64,000 bases of DNA from Trebouxia sp. TZW2008 (lineage: Eukaryota; Chlorophyta; Trebouxiophyceae; Trebouxiales; Trebouxiaceae), in contig BDIU01000245.1 of NCBI GenBank assembly GCA_002118135.1, positions 1 through 64,000 on the forward strand. The letters are read 5' to 3'. The translations under genes and the position numbers were made by a program. A model generated the notes under the pieces. It searched no databases. It was not told where the DNA came from and saw only the letters and a program-made list of their open reading frames with translations. Below are positions 45,975 through 58,000 of the stretch, piece after piece; the first letter of the stretch is position 1; every line of letters starts with the position of its first letter.

Positions 45975-47011
45975 GAGCTTGGCACCTTGCTGCTCAGGCC
46001 CGTGCTGAAAGTCCTGCTGAATCGACTTAGAGGGGAGCTGTGCCGTAGATCCCGTCAACTGAAGTGTTTGTACAATTTGCTCCTTGCGTTAGGAGCTTCG
46101 ACCGGCATACAGCACTGTTTTACGAGAAAATACTGGGCCTGACACCGGGCGCTGTTGATGCACTGTTGCACAGGCGCAATGGGTCAAAGCTGGCACCATA
46201 GCTTTTGCAACCAACGCTCAAATCTCCTCCTTGCATGACTCAGCGACTTTTGAGTCAAACGCTTTGTCCTGTCTTGGCTGAAAGCATTTACTGGCTGAGC
46301 GCCCGTTTCCAAAATTGCAATTTTGTGCTAATGCATATGTTGCTGCTTGGGAGGGGAGAAGTTGCCGTTCATCAGCCGTGTCTGCCCTGTACATGGAGGC
46401 TGCCCTATCACGACGATCGTCTATCCTTCGACGCTGCAATGTTCCAAATTTATAAAGCTAATGTTTGAATACGATTGCATTTGGAGAAGCATATTCTTCA
46501 CAGAGCTGATGGTGATTAATTTGCTGTAGCTTGATATAGCTGGGATGTCAGGTTGACAGCTGTAATGCGCTGGGACCCCCCACACTCGAGGAGGCTGGCA
46601 GTGTGATTTGGACAGCAACTGTCTGTTACACTGGACATCACTTGTCTGAATGTGCTGCACAATAATCATTGCTCAAGAGCATCTTGTCATAATCGTCGTA
46701 AAGGCGAAGCAGCTCTGTACCACATCCCCTTCTTCATAGCATTAGTAGCGCAGCTTGTCCAACATTCTCTACGGCAGGCATGACTTGTTTCAGTGATGCA
46801 CGCTCCGAAACCAGAAACTGTCAATGCCACACAAGAGGCCACGTAAGAATCTGCCGAATGCAGGCCTTTGTAGTCAGAGCATCGCTTAGCGGGACTGCAT
46901 CCCCATCCGCGATCCCAATCTGCATACAGCAGACGCATCGACATCAAACGACACTGACATTGACATTGAGATTGCGGCTAGATCGTACAACTTACTGTTG
47001 ATCGGTTAGTG
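45975..47011. promoter_or_regulatory. Divergent intergenic region, PLAC8 and SCO-like genes
   Basis: About 1 kb between divergent starts. It probably contains both promoters and perhaps a 5' exon of the PLAC8 gene. Minus-strand frames near 46218-46439 start with TTG and look non-coding. No motif could be assigned. Confidence 0.35.
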
Positions 47012-50000
47012 ATGGCCGGCAAACAGCTGAGATCTGTGGCGCAAAAGGCTCTGCAAAGGCATGTAGGCATTGAGGCTCAAGCTGAGCAGCGCTTGACATC
47101 TTCGATTGCTTATCAGGTATCTGAGCTTCCGGTCACAACGATGTGCATGCATCTTCAAAGGCATGAATAGGCGCAGCGTACATCATCATTCAGCAATCTG
47201 ATACACGTGGCTAGATTGGCGGTCATCATCAACACTGCGCATGTTCTGTGCAGGCAAGAAAGTCAGGCAAGCCTTTCACTAGAAGTTTTGCCACCCATGC
47301 AGACAACTCAGCAAGCGCAGCTGGAAGCGCAGCCAAGCTGCACAAAGAGGTACATTATACAAAGCACCTGTGCTGCTGTTTGAGATAACGCAAAGTCTGT
47401 CAGACATGCTCTTTAACACACAGCCAAGGCAAACAAAGAAGTGCACACTTGCTTTGTTTCAGATCAAATACATGCTCTTGGACATGCTCTCATGAGTAGG
47501 AGACGATGCTATAGAGCATTTGCTGCTGCTTTAAACCAAACAAATGCTGTTGGCACTGTAGAGCACTTGCTGCTGTTCTAGATGAAGCAATGACTCTTGG
47601 ACATGTTCCCTTTCATGGTATTGATGCTGCAGAACATGCTTGGGCCATATGCCACTTGGGGATTGGCAGGCGCTGGAGCTGGTTTGTTGTTTTACTTCTT
47701 TGCTGGTGGCAAGAGTGGCGGCCCTATTGCAATCCCAGGCTCAGGCAGTAAGTTTGCTGCCGAAGTTTGTTATTCATAGCACCTTCTGATTGTCGAGGCC
47801 TTCTCCGCTTTGCATGAAAATCCTCATAACAATCAATCATCACCCATCCAGCACATGTGCTAGGCAAGCGTGGCACAAGTCTTGTCTCAACAGGCCAGCT
47901 TGTTCATGGCATCACGCATGGTTGTTGGTAGTCATGAGCTGCTTTGTTGCCAAGACGCCATGTACACAAGCCATGTACACAAGCCATTGCAGGGGTCTGT
48001 AATACATTAAAATGCAGACACAGCTGTGCATTGGGGGTTTTGTGCGTAGCATGCCATGGTATGGTTCTGTCTTGTTGGGAACACGCCCAGCAGCATGCCA
48101 TGACGTGTTGCCCGCAAACACCCACACATACATGTTTGCTTGCACATCGTTGCATTGCTGTCACCTGTCAGTTGCGTGTTCCAATGCATGTGGATTGCAT
48201 GGCTGATGTTCATGGCAGTATTACTGACAGATAACACTTTTTGGATCACTTGGACGTGAAACCCACATGTAAACTCCACACAAAACCCACACAGAACACC
48301 CACAACTCTGCCAATGTTTCAGCTGATGAGGGTGAATGTGGTCATAGGTGAGGGACAGCAAACTAGGGAAGAGGCGCATGCAGCCAGAACAGAGGCCGGC
48401 ACCCACCCACCTCAGATAGTCGACTTTGCCATGGAAACACATGCCGGCAAGAAGTTCACTACAGATGACTTGAAGGGCACTTTCAGCATCATCATGTTTG
48501 GCGACAGCGTCACAGATCATGCTCTGCAGGGGCTGCACAAGATGCAAGAGATTGTGACTGAGCAAGGTCAGGAATATGACTCGTCTCACATGATCATCAT
48601 GTGCAAACCCACAACATGCATTGCATCATCTATTGCATCATCATGTTTGTGGACAGCGTCACAGACCACGCGCTATAAGGGCTGCATAAGATGCAAGAAA
48701 TTGTCACCGAGCAAGGTCAGGATCTGACTCATCTCATGTGATCATCCTGTGCAAACCTGCAAGATGCATTTTATGATGAAGTTTGGCATTAACATCACAG
48801 GCATGCTGTGCAAGGGCTGCATAAGATGCAAGAAATTGTCATTGGGCAAGGTCAGAATTTGACTTATTCCACACAACCAGCCTGTGCAAACATACAAGAC
48901 AGAGTGTCAGCTGTCTAACTGTCACTGCTGTGACAACAACAGGTTTACGCCACTGGCTGCGCACCAGTTTTGACCAAGAATCACATTGGAGTCCTCATTC
49001 ACTTTCTATACAAAGGCACTGACATTGCCTGTATAGGACTGAATATCTGGCATTCATGCGCGGGATTCATCCTCGTACAGACAGCGTCAATGCCTTTGTA
49101 TTGAAATTTCATGAGCACTTCGATGTACTTCTTGCTCAGAACTGCTGCGCAGACAATGACGTAAGCAGATTGTTTTTGCATCTTGTTTCGCCTCCTTGAT
49201 ACAGGGTCTGCAAGCTCAGTCAGCCTCTGCTTCTTTGCATAACTGCAAGCTGCATATTGCTGCCAAGTCTTTGTGGGAGCACCTCAGCTGTGCATATGCA
49301 TGCGCTTTGCAGACAGAACTTCAGCCCTGCACATTTACCACTTGCAGCATAATGTGCAACAAATATCAGCACGGCTCTCAACATTGCTATCATCATCATT
49401 GCCACAGATACACTCATCATCATCGCCATAGTTATGCTCATTGTCATTGTTGTCATGATTGTTGTTGTTCTGCAGACAAACCGACCGACATGCAAATGAA
49501 CCAGCCTATCTGGTTTGTTGAGGACGACTATCTGGTTTGTTGAGGACGACAAATTGATGCCAGTGAAGAGGGCAAGATTGTTGTCATTGTTGTTGTTGTC
49601 ATGATTGTTGTTGCTCTGCAGACAGACAGACCAACATGCAGATGAACCAGCCTGTCTGGTTTGTTGAGGACAGCAAATTGATGGCCAGTGACGAGGGGAA
49701 GAAGAAGCTGCAGGAAGTGGCTGATGCAAACTCCAAATCTTCATCACGTTTGACCATTCTTCATGGCGGTGACTTTGACAAGGCAAGCCCCTGCATGAAG
49801 CACCACTTGTTGCGTCGATTGCAATGAGTATGTGCATATACGCATACCGTTGTATGGCAAGAACCCACTGTTGAGACCATTGGTCAACTTCAAGGTTCAG
49901 AGTTGCTGTGGCTGCTGCATTGAGAGCAGCATTTCCAAGCTGCCTCTATGAATTAAGGCTCCCGTTATGATGCCCAACACTGTAGAGTCTTACACAGTCA

Positions 50001-51139
50001 AAAGCCAACACAACAAGGTGTTACTGTTTGGTGCAGTTTTAGATGTTGTGACAGAAACTTTGTTGATTCTTGTTGTACGACTCCTGCAAGCCATGTCCTT
50101 GCAAGTTGTCTCATGAATAGACCAAGTCTGCATCAGCATACAATGTACATTGTGCGATGTTTACGAGGCACGGGCAGCAAGTGCTTATTTTGTCAGTTGT
50201 GTATCTGCTGATTATTGATCCATCAATCTGCGCTTGACAACTACCTGCAAATGCAGTTGCAACACACTTGTCATTGATCACACATGCAGGTCAAGAAGTC
50301 AGTGACAGATTTTGCCAAGACGCTAGACAAGCCTTCAAATGAAAAGGTGGCTGCCGATGAGGGTGTATACTACCTTGTCAGTCCTGATGGCTACTATGCT
50401 CAGGCTTTTGGCCATGACGAAGATGCAACTGCAATTGCACATGCGGTAAGCTTTAATGTCACCCACCATCTCAGTCATGACTTTTGTGTGAACTTGTGGT
50501 AGCTCGACAGCTTTGCCTTGTATGATAGCAGCTGCTGAGGCCATGTTGAAGGTGCAACTGCAATCGCACATGCGGTAAGCTGTATCTCCCCACTTGCCAC
50601 CTGTTTTTAACAGCTTTGTGCACCATCTTTGCAGCTTGACACATGCTCAGGCATCGGGCCATGATGAAGATGCAACTGCCATCGCACATGCAGTAAGCTT
50701 TACTGCCAGCACCACTTGATTCATGAATTGTGTGCAAATTTGTTGTAGCTAGACAGCTTTGCCTTGTATGGCAGCGGCTGCTGTGACATATGTATAGCAT
50801 TTGGCCATGATGAAGATGCAACTGCAATTGCACATGCGGTCAGCTGCACTGCCCCAATTGCCACCTATGTTCCACAGCTTTGTGCACGGTGTTTGCAGCT
50901 TGACAAGCCAAGGTCTGTATGGAGAATACAGCTGCTGAGATTTGCACTCAGTGTGCAATTCTGTTGCAAAGAGGATTATTGTGTCGTGTGCAACTGACTG
51001 CGCTGGTGACCCAGGGCGAAGCGTACACAATCTGAGCACCATGTCCTGTTGTGTGCAGATCGCAGCACAAGTCAAGCTGTACAAGAATCGCAACCCTGGC
51101 TGGCATGGACCCAAGAGGATCGTGAAGCGCGCGGGCTGA
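47012..51139 (+). CDS. SCO-like protein lacking copper ligands (HCC2-like), membrane-anchored
   Basis: Seven exons in consistent phase: 47012-47116, 47254-47349, 47633-47747, 48348-48566, 49622-49782, 50290-50445, 51059-51139; 310 residues. The intron after 49782 has a GC donor. Residues 1-67 are basic and Ser/Ala-rich, like a mitochondrial presequence. A membrane segment follows (GLAGAGAGLLFYFFAGG). The thioredoxin-like SCO core is recognisable: FTTDDLKGTFSIIMFG, HKMQEIV, PVWFVED, VYYLVSPDGYYAQAFGHDED and IAAQVKLY at the end. SCO proteins deliver copper to cytochrome c oxidase through CxxxC and a distal His. Here FG-DSVTDHALQ-GLHKM replaces the FG-FTxCPxxCP block and Asp replaces the His in the region before SPDG. 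All three ligands are therefore absent, as in Arabidopsis HCC2. A redox or assembly role without copper transfer is likely. Confidence 0.85.
48635..48860 (+). repeat. Decayed copies of SCO-like exon 4 end
   Basis: Two copies (48640-48722 and 48795-48858) of the end of exon 4 with its donor. They share 'gggctgcataagatgcaaga' and 'gagcaaggtcagga' or close forms with 48530-48575. Confidence 0.9.
49440..49600 (+). repeat. Decayed copy of SCO-like exon 5 start
   Basis: 49472-49575 copies the acceptor and first half of exon 5 (MQMNQPIWFVEDD), with an internal second copy of 'tctggtttgttgaggacgac'. The upstream ATC/CAT-rich stretch at 49385-49470 is also repetitive. Confidence 0.9.
50540..50850 (+). 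repeat. Decayed copies of SCO-like exon 6 end
   Basis: Three copies near 50548-50580, 50655-50700 and 50800-50845 of the exon 6 end plus donor, all containing 'gatgcaactgc' or 'ggtgcaactgc', then '(a/c)at(t/c)gcacatgc(g/a)gt'. Confidence 0.9.
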
Positions 51140-51919
51140 GTCTTTTACAAATTCGCAAAAATCATGTGTGGCTTGTTGCCAGTCTGATCATGCCAATGCT
51201 GACCATGTGTGCTGTTCAAGCCTGATTAGCGTAGCCTCTCTCCTTGTCTTGTCAATATTCCCCAGCATGCCTCGATGCAGCCTCAATGCAGTAATTTGTT
51301 CCAGATATGCTGTTTTGAGTGCTGAAACGTCACAGAGCATCAGTGCAACAGTATTGCAGCAAAACCTTGGTCTGGTGACATGAACTTGCAGTGAGTAGCT
51401 ATAGCTAGAATGAGGTTCGAAATCACCGCAGCATGCTAATAAAGTGGAACTGCAAGTAGCCCGCAGGGCAGTGGAGCAAATGATGAGTGTGATGCAGTGT
51501 GTAATGCGTTTATTAAGATGATACTAAGGCTTGAGTCGTATGCTGGATACTTTCATGCCCTAGTCATATAGCGTTGCATCGATCACATTGGCTATTGCAT
51601 AGACCGGCAGCTGCTGCCAAGCAAAGGTGGTGCATTGCCTAAGGCAATCTGCCTTGCCAAGTTTCAGTCTGTTCGTGCGTGTGTACAAGCTGCTCGTCGT
51701 TTCGCTCTGCACTTTCCTAGATCGCCGCGATCGATGCAGATGTTCTGCTGCCGAGCTCGCAATTGAACCTTGTCACGACGCGCTGTCTCCAGAACGAGAG
51801 ACTAGCCGGTCGGTTAAGCAGCTGTGATTGCATAGGTGATCTCAGCAACGCCATGCGACGTGCGAAGCAATAGTAAAAACCCCGTCTTTGGCAGGTCATG
51901 CGCCTGTCGGACGGTCAAA
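51140..51919. other. Intergenic between SCO-like and TauD genes
   Basis: Contains the 3' flank of the SCO-like gene and, in its CpG-rich right half, probably the TauD gene promoter. No further exon was recognised. Confidence 0.4.
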
Positions 51920-54878
51920 ATGCTGGACGCAATTCTATGCTCGGCAGCGCATATATCTGCAGTCCCTATTGACAGGGACACCAGGTTGCCCAAGAAGCGG
52001 CATGCACCAGGCTGTGCGGGCCGCAGACAAAGGGGACCTTTGACTTCAAGGTGTATCTCAGCAACCTTCTCCAGCATCAAGCTTAATTGCGCGCCGACAT
52101 TCGCTGTCACCGGCAGATCTTACCTGCAAACATACGGCAACCAACAAGTATGTATCACCCACTCTTCAGCTATTCTGAATGTGCTGTTGACTAAGTATGC
52201 ACAGACATTGCAGTGCCCACTTGTGTGAGTCTTGATGCGCTCAAAAGGAATGCTGAGCTATCGTGACTAGTCTGATACTGCTGCCTGCCCCCAAGATCTC
52301 ATTTCACTTCAGGCAAACACTTTGAAAGCATTAATACCATCACACGTCCCAGGAGCAACCTCAGATCTCATTGCAGCCTTCACCTGTGCTGGGTCTTCTC
52401 TCAAGCCCTATGAAAGTGGACATGACGCCAGGCAGCTTATTGATCAGCACCTGCCCAGTTGCAAAGCCATGTTCCTACAGAACCTGCCTCTATTTCACCC
52501 TGAAGTATGCGCTGCCTTTGTGGACGGATTGGGGTATAGCCATATGTCCTTTGAGCCACCAGGTGCTGGGCGTGCCAAGGCAAGCTCACAAACTTGATGT
52601 TTTTTCCAAGAGATGCCCAGCATGGTCACAATGAAGATGCAGGAGTACAGTTTCATATCTGTAGTCTTTGACATCTCTAAGCTTTGCTAGAGGCTTCCTG
52701 GATGCTTATATGAAAGATGTGCTGGGGCAACAGGTCTGAAGTGGAGTGCATTGTGCAATGGCCCTCTTCCTTAGCATGGAGCCTCGCAAAGATGTTGTGG
52801 AAAGTCCCTGAGCTGCTGACAGCAGCTTTCTGTTATCCATGCAGCAAGTGACCAGATGAATGCACTGTGGTTCAATGATAGTGCTGCAGAAACAATACAT
52901 TCCGCTCCTCCGAAGCTGTACTTGTTGCAACCCTTTGCGCTTCACCAAGTGTTGCAATGCAGATAGGGGCCCTTGATGCAGCGACTACAATACCCGGCAA
53001 TTTACTGTTAGACCTACACAATGAGCTTTCGTACAACCCAAAACCAGTCAACAAGATCCTGCTGCTGTGCTTGGAAGCAGCAGAGCAAGGAGGAGAGAAT
53101 CTACTGGGCAGAAATGCTGACGTCACAAACTATTTGGCTCCGGCAACACTACACACTTTTGAGCAGAAGGGCGGGGTCAGGTGTGCATCCTGTCACATGG
53201 CTGACAGCAAACATTGTCTGCACATGAATGATAATAATGTGACTGAGCGTGTGATTACAGTTAACCCTGCACTGCATGTATGCGCTGAATCACAACACAT
53301 GCATCAAAAACTGCAGTATGTATTCTATGTGCCTACAAGCTCGCTGCGCATGCCAACTGCTCTCACATACAGAATTTTATCAGGCCTGCCTGTGACTTTG
53401 TGACAGCTTTGCAATGTCTCTGTATCTATACATCGTCAGCGACAATCAAGTGACAATGTGTTGCAGCTCAGGTATGTAAGAAGGTACCATGCACCCAACT
53501 CTGAGCCCAAGTATGCAATGTCATGGCAGGAACGGACAGGGTACAGCACTCCCGACGCCGCCGCCCAGGTGAGCTGTTCTGTTGTAATGTGCTGTGTCGT
53601 CATGCAGTAAAAGTATCAGAGCATGGTTCCAAGAGGGGCTGTGTGTAGACATACACAAGTGTCTGAGCTTGTCTGACAAACCACGCACTGACTCATTTTG
53701 AGCACGTGTCTGACTGCGACAAGCACGCTCACTAGAATAGAGTCTAGTTATGTCTGTATGCCCATGAGCAGCAACCGTTGCCCTGCTTCTTTGTTCAGAC
53801 ATGAGGCATTCTGCAGGCATGCTGTGATTATCATAACATGAGCAGTTGATACATCGAAACTGCTTTTGAGCTGAAGATGCCCCACTGCAGATGCACGCTT
53901 TCCCCTGACCAACACATTCATCAACACTGCAAATGCTCATCAATGTCAACAACCGTCGGTCTTGCAGCTTTTTGCAAACAGCAGCTGCAACAGCTGCAAC
54001 AGCTGAAGTTGGGTTCGTAATTCTATATTGCAGCACTGGCTAGACCTGGGCTTCCAAGAGGTCAGCTTTGCAACTGATGGCAGCCTGATAGTGGCCAACA
54101 CGCAGCCTGCCTGCATTCAGCAGCGCAATGGCACAGAGGTGTTTTTCAACATGGCCAGAATTGCTGCTGCTGGAGCTCCACGTGACCTGCTGCCCTTTCA
54201 AGTAACGTATGGCAATGGACAGCCCATCGAGCAAGCTATCCTGGATGATATCTTGCAGGCGCAATGGCGTGCCACGTGAGTCGTTTTACACAGGCTTTCA
54301 ACTGGGTTTCAACAGCTTTTGTGCTGTTAGTCAATGATCTCAAGACAGATTCCCAAAACTGCACTGACAAGCAAGCTCTGGGAGATTGCCAAGATCACGT
54401 ATCGCAGCAGCACGCAAGCAAGCGGTCGGTCTGCGAATTACCTGTTGGTCTGATGATGAACATAAATGCACTTTGGAGAATTATGTCACAAGTGGCTGTA
54501 TGTGATTGCTTCTGCACAGCTTGCATTGATGCAATTTATGATGCGGTGCCACTTCAGGCAAATGTACACATGCCCAATAGCTTTTGTTGCTGCATCAAGT
54601 GGGTCAATCTGCTTGGCAGTCGCAATACCACGATGTCACAATGTATGCCCTGTGAGCACAGCTGTTTATGCGCAGCCTGTGTACGCAAACTCAGTTGCAA
54701 AAATGGTTGGGAATGAGTTCTGTTGGCTACTTGAGAATCTTTCTGTTCTGTACGCAGATTTGCGCTACCGCTGCAGCCTGGTGACATGCTGGTGTTGGAC
54801 AACCATGCTTTCATGCATGGACGCTTGCCTTACAAAGGCACCAAACGGAAGCTTGTCACAGTCCTAACAGAGAATTGA
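51920..54878 (+). CDS. TauD/TfdA-family Fe(II)/2-oxoglutarate dioxygenase
   Basis: Six exons in consistent phase: 51920-52147, 52313-52579, 52963-53180, 53472-53568, 54034-54275, 54758-54878; 390 residues. Intron 2 has a GC donor (AAG|GCAAGC). The first 76 residues are Arg/Ser/Ala-rich and look like a plastid or mitochondrial transit peptide. The core matches SyrP/clavaminate-synthase-like proteins such as Arabidopsis At3g21360: LHNELSYNPKPVNKILLLCL holds the first metal motif HxE (His183, Glu185), then EAAEQGGEN, YVRRYHAP, and FALPLQPGDMLVLDNHAFMH with GRLP holding the distal His371. Arg381 could bind the 2-oxoglutarate carboxylate. Such enzymes hydroxylate small molecules; the substrate is unknown. 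ATG at 51920 is the first in frame in exon 1. Confidence 0.88.
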
Positions 54879-55059
54879 GCTTGATGAAATTGGTGATCAA
54901 GGGGCACCATTCTGGCAATTTCCACAAATTGTGTTTGTTGAGTCTGTATCAGTGATTCAGCTGATCAATCTCGAGCCTTGACGGATGATGATGCAGCTGT
55001 GAATACATTTCAAGAAGACTTCCAATCGCATAGTGTCGTTTGCCATGTGAAGAGGAAGA

Positions 55060-58000
55060 ATGGTTTCCTGCGATTTCAAGAGCATGGCAGTCCCGAATGC
55101 AATCCCTGAATTCATATGGCATCAGCAGGCTGTCCAAAGCACAGAAAAGTTTGACGCGCTGATATGCAGCGCCTCGGCTTCAGCTAAGGTTGCTGAAGCG
55201 GTCGAGATTTGCCTGCCGGGTGTCCTACTGGCTCCTGGAAGTTGAGGTCCGTCGAGCTTTGTCGGTAGATGCGTAAGGTAAGCTTTACTTTCACAGCTGC
55301 AGTTTGGCTTTGCTTGCTCGCAAGCATGCCTTCAACGGTGGCAAGGTGGTGATGCAGCACAGTCCGTTGCAAAGCTCCCATCATCTCAACGACTAGTGCA
55401 GGCTTTGGCTGTGCGTGAGCTTGAGTCTTGCTGAACAGTTTTCTCTGATTGGTGCAGACTGTGACTGCAGTGGAGATGGAACACCCTGACGAATTGGCGA
55501 ATAGGACAGAGGTAAGCAAAACGATTTGGCACATCGCTTTGTTTGACGCGGTTGTATGGTGCTGCACTGCGCTGCAGAGTCCTTGTCAGGCAGGGTTGTT
55601 ACAACTGTATATACCAGGCAGTCATTTTGAGCTTGCCAGGTTGCTGTCGGCTTGAGCTTCCTTATATTGTATAAGCATGAGTGTGTGGACTGCAGGTGTG
55701 GTCAGAGTCAGCTGGCAATGCTGGCTACGAATCTGATGACAACTCTCAAGATGGATTCAGCTACAGCACTGCCAACAGCACTGATGGCTCTGTCTCAGAT
55801 GATCTCAGTTATGATGCCTCTCTGTCCAGCCTTGAATCTGACACATATGCCAATGACTCTGGTCCCAGTCCTCATCCGTGGGCAGAACCCCACGCTCATG
55901 ACTTCTTCTGCGAGTCTGGGGATGAGATCCCTGTGTTGTGCGTTGATGATCAGTCATGGAGACCAGCACAGGTCTTTGAGGTTGATGCCACATCTGTCAG
56001 CCTACATTTCCCATGTGAGCCTCACTGCTCTTTTTGACTTCGTAACCCTAGGTGCATGCCAATTGCGGGATGTCATCAGGCTTGTACACTGTATGAGATT
56101 GCGCGCGCAACACATGGTGATACATGGCAAGTTTGGTCCAGCCAAAGGCATGTAAGGCTGCTGCATGAAAGTACATTCCATGCTTTGACCCTGCAACATC
56201 ATCAGCTGAAGTCTGGCAGCTGGTGATAGCCTGTGGCTGCACATCAAGATCGCAAAAGGTTGCATGTGCTAATTTGTGCAACGGCAGCCTTCACCTGCTT
56301 GCCATCTGAACCAGCAAAGATGTCGATTCTGGGCATCAAACGATCTTATGAAACAAACACAACTATGCTGATGTCGTGTGGTGTCATAGTTGTCATTGTG
56401 TACATGCTTGCTGTTGAGGCTGTGTGATCCTGCTAGGTGCATACATAAGCCATGAACTGCTTCCAATCAACTTATGTCAAAACCCATCTCGTGCTGCCTA
56501 AAAATAACTACCAACTTACTCAGATTTCTGCACGTGACTGTTTTCCTATTGATTCTATGGTGTGATGTTTGGTGCAGTGCGTGCTGGCATGGTACCTATC
56601 AGAGTAGAGAAAACCTCCAGACTGCTGTGGAGGGGTGATGACATTAGCATGCATGGGATTTGTGACCCATCACAGAGCAGACCTGATCACTGGGTAGTGG
56701 GTCTAGAAGAGTGGGTCGTCCAGATGACAGCCAATGAGCCTCAGAAGACACTGCCACGCAAGTTTGCTGAGAGGGGTGAGTAGCATCCACGGCTTGCATG
56801 ACCTGCAACATGTTCTGGAGGGGTCATGATTTCTGCATGCATGACATTTGTGACCCATCACAGAGCAGATTTGTTCCCTAGGTGGTGAGTCTAGACGAGA
56901 GGGTTATACAGATGACGGCTAATGAGACTCAAAAGACACTCCCTCTCAAGTTTACCGAGAGAGGTCAGGAGCATTGCTTAGCTGCATGACTTGAAATCTG
57001 TCTATGATTGAGCCTCCATCATCATCAACCCATGGGTATGCCCTTGAAGCTGAGTCGCAAGTGAAGAGCATATGCAGTGAACATGGCAGGCTCCATTTTG
57101 GCGAACGCAATGCATTGTCTGTGCCAATGTCAATGTGAACCGTCATCATCTCCCAAGCAGCAGCGCCTCTTGCTTTGGCTGGCGTGCTGCAAGGACCAGC
57201 CGCAGCTAGCTGATAAGCATTGCTGGGTCCATGTGGCAACAAATAACATGTTTGTTGATGCATTGGTTGATTTATTGATGGAGCATTTGCAGAATCAAAT
57301 TTGTCCGGCATGTCAGGGGTGGATGATGACATGTGCCAAGGCACAACGGCTGCAGTAACAACAGGCAGCTCAATGACCACCAGTCAGTGCAGGTTCAAGT
57401 CAGTGTGGCAGACAAAGGACTCAGTTCAGGCCTAGCAGTAGTTTCAGGTCATTGGCGGCTGATGACCCATGCCAAAGCACAATGGCTGCAGTAACAACAG
57501 GCAGCTCAATGACCACCAGTCAGTGTGTGCAAGTTCAAGTCAGTGTTGCAGACAAAGGACTCAATTCAGGCCTAGCAGTAGTTTCAGGTCATTGGCAGCT
57601 GATGACCCATGCCAAAGCACAGTAGCTGCAGTAACAACAGGCAGCTCAATGACCACCAGTCAGTGTGTGCAGGCCTAAGTCAGTCTGGCAGGCCTAGCTT
57701 CATGCCAAGAAGTACCTTTGAGCCAAAAGATGGCTTCAGGCCGTTGTTAGATGCAGCTGATTGACCAGTTGTGTGCATGTGCAGGCTCAAGACCTGGCAG
57801 GCAAAGGACTTACTGCAGGCCTAGGGTTAGTTTCAGGTCATTGCTGGACGATGACACGTGCCAGGGCATAATGGGTGCAGCCATGACATGCAGCTTGAAG
57901 ATCAGCGTTGAGTGTGTACAGGCTCAAATCTGTCTGGCAGGCCTAGCTGCATGCTAGAAAGGACCTTTGAGCCAAAGAATAGCTTCAGGCCATTGGTGAA

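Noticed and set aside
56051..56152. Extra exon (ACQLRDVIRLVHCMRLRAQH) in the 55-60 kb gene
   Set aside because: It would need a 36-base intron and ends in a phase that does not fit the next exon, whereas direct joining of 56014 to 56578 does.
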